64,000 bases of DNA from Prochilodus magdalenae (taxonomy: Eukaryota > Chordata > Actinopteri > Characiformes > Prochilodontidae). This document shows positions 50,457 to 61,446 of the stretch, one piece after another. Under the pieces are notes generated by a model. That model was not told where the DNA came from. It did no database searches and saw only the letters and a list, made by a program, of their open reading frames with translations. The DNA lies in assembly GCA_024036415.1 (NCBI GenBank), contig JAMWET010001353.1:20001-84000 (forward strand). The letters run 5' to 3'. Numbering within the stretch: the stretch's first letter is position 1; each line of letters starts with the position of its first letter. The position numbers and the translations under genes were made by a program.

Positions 50457-50460
<4 letters not shown>
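47771..50460. other. Intergenic sequence, no gene recognised
   Basis: A 99-codon minus-strand open frame (47807-48106) has an acidic patch (EREEDDDDAKGK) but no recognised domain; I do not call it. A dispersed repeat core lies at 48215-48300. The rest is unremarkable. Confidence 0.5.
48215..48300 (+). repeat. Dispersed repeat family, copy D (short)
   Basis: CATTTTATGATGAATGGTTC then GATGGAAATCGCTCAAAAC; core only. Confidence 0.4.
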
Positions 50461-50527
<67 letters not shown>

Positions 50528-50617
50528 TTTAGTACAGGAGAAAAACAGCACAAGTGGCACAATACTTACATAAAACATCCAAGAACTGCAGAACAAGAAT
50601 AATGGGAATATTTTAGT

Positions 50618-50667
<50 letters not shown>

Positions 50668-50731
50668 GAGAGAGAGATAGCGAGAGAGAGAGAGAGAAAG
50701 AAAATAAAGAAAGAAAGAAAGAAAGAAAGAA
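50461..50731. repeat. (GA)n tracts and (AAAG)n
   Basis: A perfect AG tract at 50461-50525 and a second at 50621-50700 pass into AAAG units. Unique sequence of about 95 bases separates them. Confidence 0.97.
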
Positions 50732-51584
50732 AATGGAGAGGGAGAACAGAAAGAGAAAGAGTGGGAGCAAAACAGAAATAAATTAATAAATTAATAAATT
50801 AATAAATGCAAAGCGAGCAAGAGTGAGAGAGAGAGATAGCGAGAGAGAAAGAGAGTGTGTGTGAGAGAGAGAGAGAAATAGTGAGAGAAATGCATGGCAT
50901 TATGCATCTCGCCTTTTGGCTTACTCTGTAACTCCGCCCACCTGAAAGGCTGAAATGTTCTCCAGCATTGGCCTGGCTACCTGGAGACCACACGGACACA
51001 CAGCCATCCAATCAGCTGGCCTGGGAACCAGAGTCTTGCTCTCTGATTGGTCAGCTGCCTCCTCAGAGGGCATTATTATATCAGTGTGGTCGGCATTGTG
51101 TCGTCTGGCCATGATCAGGCCAATTATGCGCCGGCGCTTTGTGCTCTTTGTCACAAACAACCTTATAATGGGCCTGGAGGGAGCGAGAGAATAAATTACT
51201 GAACAAAGAATGAGAGGAGAGACTGAAGGATTAATGAGTAGAGGAGATGAACGAAGAACTGACATCTGTAAATAATCATAAACATCAGTCTCACATGTAA
51301 ACAGATACAACACACGGTACAGGCCGACAGACAAGCGGATGACTGTTAATACGCTCAGAAATCACAGAAGCTCAAATAAGAGACAGAGAATCCAATATAT
51401 CCGTAATATTCATAATCACATAGGTTCCACAGCTAACTGAGCACATGCACACACAGTCACACAAAGCTGGCGCTCTGTTGTGGCTGTCTTGTACAAAGGA
51501 ACTCACTCAGACTCTTTCATCTACTGCCTTCTCTTTAGTCAGTGCCCTAATCATTTCATTGTGCCTGTCTGTCTACATCCATCC

Positions 51585-51591
<7 letters not shown>
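50732..51591. other. Intergenic block with a non-repetitive GC-richer island
   Basis: 50920-51185 differs from the surrounding microsatellites. It has CCAAT/ATTGG words (50968, 51007, 51045), CAGCTG E-boxes (51013, 51051), GGCCAATTATGCGCC (51118) and TCACAAACAACC (51151). A 137-codon minus-strand frame covers it (50921-51334) but has no recognised domain. It could be regulatory DNA. Confidence 0.4.
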
Positions 51592-51638
<47 letters not shown>

Positions 51639-51664
51639 TCCTTCCACTGTTATTCAGATCTCTG

Positions 51665-51702
<38 letters not shown>
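51592..51702. repeat. (TC)n ... (GA)n inverted pair
   Basis: A TC tract (51592-51630) is followed after about 38 bases by a GA tract (51669-51702). Together they form a perfect-arm inverted repeat that could extrude as a hairpin. Confidence 0.95.
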
Positions 51703-51704
<2 letters not shown>

Positions 51705-51799
51705 AGAAAATAACACCCCCTGCGAGAGGATTGACATAAATCAGTAAGCGAAGCATGAGTGAAAAAAGTGGGGTGGTGGTGGTATCATCATGCTTATCG

Positions 51800-52312
51800 T
51801 TCTGGGTCATGGGCTGTGCTGGAGCCTATCCCATTGCTTACTAGGCAGGGGGCAACATGGACAGGCCGCCAGTCCATTGACGTAAAGAGGGATTAAAGAA
51901 TCATATTTCCAATAATAGAAAGAAAGTCCCTGCAGAGGTGTGACATTAATGGTGATTATTCAGAAGTGGAGGCTGTTTAGTTCAGCAAAAGTCCACAACA
52001 AAGAGAGTAACGATGAAAGATGGGTGCTGGAGCCTATCCCAGAGCTCATTGGGCAGAAGGCAGGAAACACCCTGGACAGACCACCAGTCCACCACAGGGC
52101 AGGCACACAGACAAACATTCCCATACACCTATAGAGGCAATTTAGCATCTCCAACCTACCTGACCACATATCTGTGGACTGTGGGAGGAAACCAGAACAC
52201 ACAGGACAAAGACACGCAGAGAACATGTAAACTCCACACGGCTGGGAAATTGAGGCTCCTAATGCTGTGAGGCAAGAGTGAAATCCGTTACCACATTGTG
52301 CCACCCAACAAG
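51800..52312 (+). mobile_element. Fish interspersed repeat, one truncated and one longer copy
   Basis: TGCTGGAGCCTATCCCA occurs at about 51818 and again at 52025. The longer copy continues with ACACCCTGGACAGACCACCA, GGACTGTGGGAGGAAACCAG and GAACATGTAAACTCCACACG to about 52312. I recall this as one of the commonest interspersed repeats in teleosts. Class not assigned. Confidence 0.7.
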
Positions 52313-54035
52313 TCATGGCTACAAAATATTATGAGCGGAGCAGAAGAATGAGAACAGTATGAGAACAGCTTTCTCGGTACTGTAGTCTATAATGTATTCT
52401 GTAACGGAGAACCGTATTTACATTGGCATAGCTGAATAAAGGAATAGTCCAGTACGTAGAACTGACATACCTCAATCACTGCTGTTCCTGATTCATATAC
52501 AACCACTGCTAACCACTTTAACCTAATTTGTGTTTTTGCTTTCTTATATATGTTACTGTAGGGTATGTACGCCTGTAAGTCAGCCCAGCATATAAATTAT
52601 AATTTAAAAATAAAAAGTAAATAAATAAAATAATAAAGATTATTTGGTTGAATAATTACTGTAGTGATTAGTATGTTTTACCTGGTAAACCTTCTTTTAT
52701 CCCTAACTGATGCACTGAGTAGCTTCTCTTTTCCTAACCAACCTCATGGAAAGATGTAGCCTGTGATTGACAGGTTCAAATGAATGCCCTGCTTCAAGGA
52801 AAGAAAACTAGGGAGATGCTGAGATGAGTGGAATTGGGTTTAGAACGTTCCAGTTCTTTATGAAAACCTAGAAGGACAGTGGTGAATCTTCAACTTCGAA
52901 ATGTGGTTGGAAAAACACCCAGAATGATCATGATTGGACATCACTTGGTGAAAATGAACGTTAGTACAATGGGCTGCTCTGAAGCACTGCCTCAGGTCAT
53001 CACGCCTGATGCCAAATGTCAGCTAGAGGGGCATCAACGCCCCCAGCATTGGCCTCGTAATTTCTATAGTTCTCTGGAATGATGAAGCTCTGTCCAGTGC
53101 CACTGAGTTGAGCTGGAGAGCTGTTTATGATTCAGAGTTCATTCTCTAACATCAGTAGAGATCAGTACCAGACCTCACTAATGCACCTGAAGCTGCAATT
53201 AACCCTTCACAACAATGTTCCAACATCTAGTGTGAAGGCTTTAGGTCATGATTTTTTAATTACGACACAAACATGAATTAATGTTTAACTGGGGGAGAGA
53301 GTGAACAGAAATGTGATCAACAGTAAATGCAAAGATTAGCTAACAACATAGCAGCTACTGTACTAACCAATGTGTAAAAGGGTAAGGTCCTCTGGAGCTA
53401 AGGGAACCAGAAAAAAGACAGAAGTAACGTGATGTGAATAAGTACTTTCTGTTGCGTAGTGACAGCTACCATCAGATTCTCAAAGCAAAGGTAGTTTGAT
53501 AACGTTTGCCAATTTAATAAACTGCTAGTTAGCTAGCAAGAGTTAGCATCAGTTACTCCCAACCTAAATCTGTTAGGCAGTTGGGCAGACTTATGAAGGG
53601 AAATGACCTTCATCATCTTACTGATCTTACTGTGTCTTACTGTGGTTAGCTAGCCAGCGTTAGTGCTGCTTGTAACAGTGAATTAATGCTTCCCCTTGAC
53701 ATTAACTGATATAAGACTCTGGGTCATGATTTTTAGTCCATGCATTGCATTTGATATGTAAAGCAAACAGCCTGGATCATGTGAGAGAAGTGCTCACTGA
53801 GTACATATTCCGAGTATGAATGCTAGGTGTCATATACTCTTGTATTCAGAGTGTTATAGGCTATAATGTGACTTTGCTGCTATTATTACCTGGGTTTCAC
53901 CATTCAAGGGCTCTAGCCAAAATCTTGCCTAGAGCATGATATTGGTCAGGGCTGGCTCTGCTGCTTCCTGTGTATTTGTCACATTAATAAGAGTAACAAT
54001 ACTAGAAGTATTTACAGCTCTTTATACAGTATATA
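52313..54035. other. Intergenic sequence, no gene recognised
   Basis: AT-rich sequence with GCTAGCTAG-type words near 53520-53660. The 67-codon open frame at 52879-53082 has no recognised features. Confidence 0.55.
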
Positions 54036-54735
54036 CACTGCTCAAAAAATAAAGGGAACACTTTGAAAACACATCAGATCTCATTGGGAAAAAAATCATG
54101 CAGAATATCTTTCCTCATATAGACTGGGTAATTTGTTAGGAACGAAAGGATGCCACATCGTTTAAAAATGATCACCCTACAGAGCTTTGAATTCAAAGAC
54201 ACCCTGCACATCAAAGTGAATAAATGATGCAGAAGGCTCGTCCATTTAACCCAAACTCCACTGCAGCAACTCAAAATGGCACTCAGTAGTTTGTATGGCA
54301 TCCACATGCTCCTAATGTGACGACGGATGGTGTCCTGGGGGATCTCCTCCCAGATCTGGACCAGGGCATCACTGAGCTCCTGGACAGTCTGAAGTGCAAC
54401 CTGGTGGCGTCGGATGGACCGAAACATAATGTCCCAGAGGTGTTCTATTGGATTTAGGTCAGGCGAGCCGGTGAGCCAGTCAATGGTATCAATTCCTTTA
54501 TTCTACAAGAACTGCCTGCATACTCTCGCCACATGAGGCCAGGCATTGTTGTCCACCAGGAGGAACCCAGGACCCACTGCAGCAGCGTAGGGTCTGACAA
54601 CGGGTCCAAGGATTTCATCCTGATACCGTTGTATCCGGGTGCCGTTGTCTAGCCTGTAGAGGTCTGTGCGTCCTTTCAGGGATATGCCTCCCCAGACCAT
54701 CACTGACCCACCCCCAAACCAGTCATGCTGAATGA
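54036..54735 (-). pseudogene. Truncated Tc1-like transposon and transposase remnant
   Basis: The low-coordinate end CACTGCTCAAAAAATAAAGG then GAACACTT follows TA and is a Tc1-type terminal repeat. The minus strand reads catalytic-half fragments: VDNNAWPHVARVCRQF (in 54703-54503), then in another frame IMFRSIRRHQVALQTVQELS and WEEIPQDTIRRHIRSM (in 54427-54074). The usual linking motif (SPDLNPIEHLWD) survives only as DLNPIE..LWD-like sequence between the two frames. The N-terminal half and the other terminal repeat are missing. Confidence 0.85.
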
Positions 54736-54858
54736 CGTTGCATATGAAATCACTGCCTTCCTATGCTATGAGGAGAGCCAAAGAACATATTAGTAGAGGC
54801 AGATAGATTTCAACCTACGCAAAGCATGAAAGAGGCATCAAAGATGGCTTAAACATAC

Positions 54859-55090
54859 CAGTAGGCCCTGTTGGAGCAGTAATCAAAAAGCTGGGAACAT
54901 CTGGAGGAAAGCTGACAGGAAGAGGCAGCAAAAGCCTCTTGTTCTTGTGTCTGCTGGAAAGAGAGCGTGAGGCGTAAAGACGCCAGGGAACACAGCTGAA
55001 GAAACGCAGACAGTAGATGCACCTGGACTCATAAGCCACCACCATCACTGGAACTATAACAGAGATGATGTACAAAACTGAACCTCCTGC
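54859..55090 (-). CDS. Candidate exon of an unassigned membrane protein
   Basis: On the minus strand a good acceptor (ttgtttccacag) precedes an open segment of 232 bases that ends at a good donor (ACTG|gtatgttt), phase 0 to phase 1. It would encode 77 residues: AGGSVLYIISVIVPVMVVAY, a plausible transmembrane helix, then a Cys-rich juxtamembrane stretch ESRCIYCLRFFSCVPWRLY, a basic SRHKNKR and a Pro-rich end ending APTGPT. I do not recognise the family and found no convincing neighbouring exons. The downstream side is a Tc1 remnant, which would then lie in an intron. It may equally be a chance open frame. Confidence 0.25.
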
Positions 55091-56190
55091 CTGTGGAAAC
55101 AAGGGAGCACAACTGAAGCATATGAGAACGCAGCACCTTATTCCTGAGGGCAGGAAGTGAGATTCGAGGCTGTTGTGCTGCCAACACTCCAGGAGCTGCT
55201 CCCAACATCAGCAGTGTAATGAGTTCCTATAAGCCCCGAGACATTTTAGCCAAAATAATGCCTGACTATCTCGACCTGAGGATGAGACTTAACCATATGT
55301 GGACATTCCATTAAGACTGTGACCCAAAACATGACCTGAAAATCGATGCATGAACGGTCAAGTAAAAAACCAATTAGTCACGTCAACCCAAACAGGGAAA
55401 AACCTGCCGAGGAGGGAAGAACATACACAAACATTTCAGATATGAGTTATCCTCCAATTTCTGTATGAGTCATATCAAATGCTATGTGAGGTCTAGAGCA
55501 GCCTTCATGAAACCAGAGTCTGGTTATGGTGATGAATGTTTAGCACATGTTGCTCTGGTCACAATAACTTCAGCATGAAGTGCAGCGTCATTCTGTTCTT
55601 AGTGGCACGAATCTCCTAGTAACACAGCATGAGGGAGGAGCCTTAACTTGAGGGTAATCTTCATAGGTCCTATATATAACACTGAACACTTAAAGAACCA
55701 TTTGCATACGTAAATGGTGAAATGGTTCTTCAGACTGATGGTTAATGCTAGAATTATGATACCAAGCTTGTTGCAACAGAGGAATCATATGAAATCTTTT
55801 TCAGGAGGCTTGTATATTCACATGGCCATGGGTGAGCTCATGGCTTCATACAGAGCCACAGTCTTTACAAAAGGACCCCTGAAGAGCGATCCTTTTTATG
55901 AACATACTTTAAAGTAATGAGGTTTTAATGTAATGCTTTTAATGGCATTTTGGACAATCAAAATGGGCATCATGAAATGTTCAGGCAATATCTGAACTTT
56001 GAAGTTTTGAAACGAGAAAAGAAATGGCAGAGACAGAAAAAGAGAGATTGGGATGGAGAGGGTAAAAGATTGAGAAAGAGAGAGAGACAGTGCCTGTGTC
56101 AGGGGAGGCCTTCAATCTCTGCAACAGGACGTTCTCCTTCTCAGTTTGAGCTGTGGAACATTGGCAACCAAATGTGGAAAAGTGAGAGAG
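55091..56190. other. Intergenic sequence, no gene recognised
   Basis: No coding or repeat feature that I can support; the last 150 bases are purine-rich. Confidence 0.5.
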
Positions 56191-56272
56191 TGTGTGTGTG
56201 TGTGTGTGAGGAGGAGACAGAGAGAGGGAGGGGAGACAGAAAAAGGGGGGGGGGGGGGTGAGAGAGAGAGGC

Positions 56273-56303
<31 letters not shown>

Positions 56304-56350
56304 GATAGAGAGAGAGAGAGGAGAGATAGATAGATAGATAGATAGAGAGT

Positions 56351-56382
<32 letters not shown>

Positions 56383-56476
56383 CAGAGAGAGATAGAGAGA
56401 GAGAGGCAGAGAGATAGAGAAAGAGAGGCAGAGAGATAGAGAGACAGACAGAGAGAGAGAGAGAGAGAGAGAGAGC
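56191..56476. repeat. Compound (TG)n, G-run, (GA)n, (GATA)n microsatellite
   Basis: A TG tract, a G run near 56246-56258, then GA with GATA and GGCAGAGA interruptions over about 220 bases. Confidence 0.95.
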
Positions 56477-57350
56477 TGCTGAGAGAGAGAGAGGGGCAGC
56501 AGCTGTGTAATCGGACTGTCATTTCCTAACATCCAAAGCAACTGTTACTGAACACTGGCTAATGTTGTGTGTAACATTCCTAATGCAGAGCTCCTGGGAT
56601 TAAGCCTAAGGAAATTCCACATCAGGACTGCATTTCTCAGTCAAATAAAAAGCCAAAAGACGTTTCCATGTCTGCACTGAAGCCTACATTCCTGAAATGA
56701 TACTAAAACAAAGCATTACGGACATTATCCATAACTCCACTTAGGGAGGAATAGAACACTGAGCCACTTTAAAACACGTGTATGTAAACTTTCAGAGGTG
56801 ACATTAAAGCCCTTACCACAAGTTAACACAGGCATCGAGCCCCACAGCTGCTTCTCACCCTGTCTAAACGGCCAGGCTGAGTGTCTGCTCCTCTAAACGA
56901 GCCACTGTTCACCCAACCCACCTCTTCCACAGTGCGTGTTCCAACACCAGTAGACATTTTCTGATTTTACTCTCACCTTATTCACAGGTTGATCAGATTA
57001 AGTTAACTTTACAGCCACTCAACTAACTAACTAATAGCAGGAACACTGAGCATAACCACAGACATTTCTCTCCTCTGCAGTTCTGCCACGGACAATAGGT
57101 CTGATATCTTGTTTAGGAGAATGCTCAGTGTTGGGGTGTACTGAGAAAAAAATAAATAAATAAATAATAATAATAATAATAATAAAATAAAATAAAAATA
57201 ATCTTAACACAGAGTCTGCTTCTTGTTCAAATTCTCTCACTCCTCCTTATTGCAAGTGCTGCCTTATTAACATGCATTTCAGATAAAAAAAAAAAAATTT
57301 GGTTATTATTTTTCTGTATTATTTTTTTATTAATTACATTTTACATACAT

Positions 57351-57357
<7 letters not shown>
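56477..57357. other. Intergenic sequence, no gene recognised
   Basis: Unique-looking sequence, with AAAT/AAT tracts at 57149-57198 and a poly(A) stretch near 57285. Confidence 0.5.
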
Positions 57358-57429
<72 letters not shown>

Positions 57430-57440
57430 TACATATATGA

Positions 57441-57500
<60 letters not shown>

Positions 57501-57531
57501 ATATATATATATATTATATATATATATATAT
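57358..57531. repeat. (TA)n microsatellite
   Basis: About 170 bases of nearly pure TA with a few CA, GA and TTA breaks. The IYIYIY open frame across it is not a gene. Confidence 0.98.
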
Positions 57532-57579
57532 TAATTAAATGTTAATTTATTTATTTTTTTACATATTTTATTGCACTGG

Positions 57580-57802
57580 CGGTTGGTGTAGCTCAGCGGA
57601 TAACACCACTACCCACCAAGTAGCCACCACCACACGTGGGAGACTGGGGTTCGAATCCCGGTCTGGGTGATGCTGTGCTACACCAATAAGAGTCCTTGGT
57701 CAAGACTCCTAACACTACATTGGCCTACCTGTAATATGATTAACCTTGTAAGTCGCTCTGGATAAGAGCGTCAGCTCAATGCCAGAAATGTCAATGTAAA
57801 TT
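57580..57802 (+). mobile_element. tRNA-derived SINE
   Basis: The head has an RNA polymerase III A box (TGTAGCTCAGCGG, 57587-57599) and a perfect B box (GGTTCGAATCC, 57648-57658). The tail includes AGTCGCTCTGGATAAGAGCG then TCAGCTCAATGCC, the end shared by many teleost SINEs and their partner LINEs. The spacing and lack of a cloverleaf exclude a working tRNA. It lies next to the TA tract. Confidence 0.88.
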
Positions 57803-60800
57803 TAAATATCACAAATCTAATAAAGTGCTGTATTAAGCGTAGGAGGCAACTTGCTCCCAGTATAATTATGCACCACTCATTGCGTAGCAGCAGCATTCAA
57901 AGACCTGGTGAGTGAACTTAACATTACAAATCTCATTAAAAGGCAGCACAGACACATGAACAGTAACCCGGTCGATTGCAGCCAATCATTCTCCATTACA
58001 CATTAAAAAACAAAACGACCATGCGAGATGCTACTGAAGATATTTTTAATGGCAAGGGTTCGGGGGTGAACAGAATTGGAAGCATTCATTTATCTAAAGA
58101 TAATTCAATATACACATATTACCAAACACATTTCTCATTACAGTATTCTTACAATAAAACAATCAGCGATTAAAAATTATATAGAAAAAAAATCTTTAAA
58201 ATGGGAAGAACAGGAAAAAAGAACAAGCCATATGTATTCTCTCCAGTGACATATTTCCCTCAACACGTACACAGGTCATTCTGGTCCATCTTCTGCTCAT
58301 GTAAGTAACAACCTTGATAAGGGAATTTTCAGGTGTCCAGTAGAGGTTTTCACATGCAACCTCAGCAGAGATCCAGTCAAAAAATCTAAAATCTGACTAT
58401 GCAGAATTGGAATACATCCAGCCTGTTAAAACATAGGATCACCCTGCTCCTCGCCAGCTTGGGCAAAAGAATAAATCTTATAACAGTAGGCAATAGCCAA
58501 TGGTCATAACACTGTTGCTGCTGTTCATTATTGCTCATGGCAGAAGTGGAAGGTGTCAGCAGAGAAAAAGAGAAAAATAAAATGTTCAGTTCTGTACGGC
58601 AGAGAGAAAGCAGTGAGAAAGCCTGAGAGAGTCAGGGTGATTCATACAAAGCTGGAGCATGTGCAGTTCTAGGCATTAACTTTCCACAATACAATCGCAA
58701 AGTGCTCTTCAAGCTGGCTCAAGTGTCGGCGCAGTGTATAAAGACCTACTGCTACATTGTTCACCGTGCACATTACAGAGACATCCACACAGTACTAACC
58801 GTTTTATGGTTGGAAGACTGACACCTTATCAGGTTGAGCATGGCTTCTACAGCGGTTCTCACATTTACATGTGCGTACTAGAACCTCTGAAATGCCAAAT
58901 TCAATGCTCAGACAAGCTAACTGTGCTTCATTCACATGCAGTGTTTTAAGCATTTCAGTGCTAGCATTAATGTATGTTTGTCAACTTTTAACAAAAGTCC
59001 CAAATCCCAAAGTGTTGGTCCCGGGTCCCCTTTATAGATAATGAGCACCTTAGGGAGACCAAAAAAAAAATAAAAAAATCACTAGAAAGTGTTCATGTCC
59101 AGGTCACTCCACAGTATTTCCTGATAACATGCTGAACAGCAGTGAGGGTGAAAACAACATTCTGCTGAACTTCTGAAGGTCAGTCACACGCAGTAATATT
59201 GAGATTAAGATTGATTTGAGCACAGTTCTTATTCCTGCTTCGACCACACAAAGAAGAGCATATGAAATGCTTTCTGGATTCTGTATGTTAAAGGGAAACA
59301 TTCAACTGATTTGTCAAAAATTCAGCATAATAAAATGATTAGGATGCAAACGGTCACTCAGAGTGGTAAAAAGAGGTCTAGAGCAACAACTGGTCTGACT
59401 TGTTCAGCTGTGCTGAAGGTAAAAACAGGCACCGGAAGAGATGAATGCCTCTAAAAGCTTCCTCAAAGTTATGCCTGAGATGCTGTTTCGTAACTCTGAA
59501 ATTAGGTATCGAGTCTTTTTTGATACGGTTACATGGCAGACAGGTCCAGTTATATGTAAAAGTTAAAATATCCTGGGACAAATTACACGTTTCGTTGATT
59601 TTCTAACTGAAATAAATTATCACACTCTCTTAAGTAAGCAAACAAATATTATTATTATTATTATTATTATTATGATTATTATAGTTGCCATATTAAAAAA
59701 ATAAAATAAAATTCTGATTTAACCCTTTAACATGCCACCTCGTGCTTTTTTTTACCTATATGTAATCCTCATCAAAAAAACAGTAACTGTGCATTTAAAG
59801 GTGCAGAAGCATGTACAGTGTAGAGGATGTGTTCACTTGTTTTTCCGAGACAACCAACAAAACCTGTAATTTGACCAAGGGTGGCCTGAATTTGAACCAT
59901 TATCATATTCAAAAATTCACTGGTTATTTTGGAAAACAAATAAGCGGGCTATATTTTAGTTAAGGCTATATTATACTATATTATTGGCTAAATTTAAGAA
60001 ATCTGAGCCCACATGTGTTACTACAAGCAGCACCTACATCTCAATGACTGTTCTGAATGAAAAAATTCTGAAAATTTGGCAGAGTTGCCTGGTGGGCTTG
60101 GGTACAGCTCTAACATTTCTCCATGTAGAATCTCGCTCAAGCAATGCCAAAATTTCATTCATCGGTACCAACAGACAGGCAAGAGGGGGCAGAGACGTCT
60201 GCTTCAGCAGACTGGGGGCAGTAATCAAGAGTACGTTAATTCAGCTGAAAGACTACAGTGCATCGCTCTCGAACACAACCGGACACACATACACACGTGG
60301 ACGGTAACACACGCACGCACACCCACACAGAAAACAGTACTGTTTATGAGATGCAAAATTTATAACAGTTGAGGCAGTACAGTAATTACAGAGGGCGGTG
60401 ACTGAACACACGCATGCGCTTGCACAAACACAGGCTCCATCACTGTGGTGACATAATGACAGACTTATCTAAATTTAGCCATGGGATCTGCAACAAGAGC
60501 CTCTTTTGGACCAAAATAAAACAACTTGGAAATAGCAGAAGAGAAGGAAAGACTGTGATGAGGTACCAGACCTTCATTAACCCAGTAACACACATACACC
60601 CACACAAGAGAAGGGGAACTGAACCATCAGAGAGGATGCCTGTGATTAGCTGACCCTTCCATCTAAGGCACACTCCTATTGGACAGTGTATTGATACACG
60701 CAAGTAGGCTACGCTTAATTGGCACTTCTCATTTAGCTTGTGCTACTTTTAATTTACTCAAACCGTTTATCCATCTTAAAACACTTTGCATACAGTATGT

Positions 60801-61255
60801 TCTGCATAGTAGGTACAGTTACTTCTAGAAAAAAACAACCGTAAAGTTGAGGCCCTGTAACCAGACAAGAAAGACAAATGTACAAAAGCAACAGAAACAT
60901 TTTAAGGTCCAATTGCAGGAATGTCAAAATGGATCAGTAACCTGATGCATAATGAATGTTAAAGACCCTCTAAAAATCTTTGGGTTGTTTCTTATTACTT
61001 CAGATAATGAGACAGAGAAAACAGAAAACCAAATGAAAGCGATAATGATAATAGGGCAGTGGATGAGCACAGGGGTTGTGGCATCCCTCTGTAAGCTTCA
61101 GTGAGGGGCCGGGCCTAAAGGGCCTCTCCCTCCACAGTGAAATTGGCCAATGCTAGGTCATGAAGCCTTTATCTGAGGGTGTGGCTCACATTTGGCCCCC
61201 AAGCACTGTGTCCAAACCCTTCCGCAGAAAAGGACAGGGTCACTAAACGTAACCC
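57803..61255 (-). other. Downstream flank and probable 3' UTR of diaph1
   Basis: Unique-looking sequence between the SINE and the diaph1 stop codon, almost free of repeats, so some or all of it could be the 3' UTR on the minus strand. Possible ATTAAA-type signals (plus strand TTTAAT) occur near 60748 and 58042; neither can be preferred. A TTA tract (59647-59673) is present. Open frames of 60-107 codons here show no domains. Confidence 0.4.
60179..60193 (+). promoter_or_regulatory. CTCF-like motif, forward orientation
   Basis: GCAAGAGGGGGCAGA matches the AGGGGGCAG core of CTCF sites, with weaker agreement on the 5' side. In mammals, CTCF sites downstream of the clustered protocadherins anchor promoter-enhancer loops. 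Motif match only. Confidence 0.35.
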
Positions 61256-61446
61256 CTAATTTGACCGTGATGAGACAACATCTAATAGATCCTCCAGTGA
61301 ACCGGTGTCTTCCACTGGCTCAGCCTTTTTTTTGGTCTCACTGTCCAACCTGGTCTTTTTGGCCCCGGAACTGGGCGAGCTGGTTTCCTGCAGCAGCTCT
61401 TTGGCTAGAATGTTTGTTACTGCATGGCCAGCTCCTCGTCGATTGG
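61256..61446 (-). CDS. diaph1: Terminal coding exon of a diaphanous-related formin
   Basis: On the minus strand an acceptor with a long pyrimidine tract (ctactctgtctcattcttag) leads into CC|AAT CGA CGA. This supplies the last two bases of an Ala codon and then NRRGAGHAVTNILAKELLQE, ending at TAG (61256-61258) after 62 whole codons. From memory human DIAPH1 continues after its autoregulatory DAD motif with [20 protein letters not shown], a clear match in sequence and place. The following tail is Lys-rich (GAKKTRLDSETKKKAEP) and ends SLEDLLDVVSSRSN. DIAPH1 nucleates and elongates actin filaments under Rho control. The DAD core is in the preceding exon, not found here. DIAPH1 also lies next to the gamma cluster in human, tail to tail, which supports the call. 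Confidence 0.85.

Noticed and set aside
50435..50770. Open frames of SLSLSL or ERERER type here and at 11687, 20019, 51445, 56112 and elsewhere
   Set aside because: Translations of TC/GA microsatellites.
52879..53082. 67-codon plus-strand open frame
   Set aside because: No homology recognised and no splice or promoter context.
55137..55215. Possible short exon upstream of the 54859-55090 candidate (minus strand, MLGAAPGVLAAQQPRISLP)
   Set aside because: The implied intron would be only about 46 bases and the donor is weak.
57299..57538. Open frame rich in IYIYIY
   Set aside because: Translation of the TA microsatellite.
57580..57802. Possible tRNA gene, because of perfect A and B boxes
   Set aside because: The spacing between boxes, absence of a cloverleaf and the fish SINE tail show a tRNA-derived SINE.
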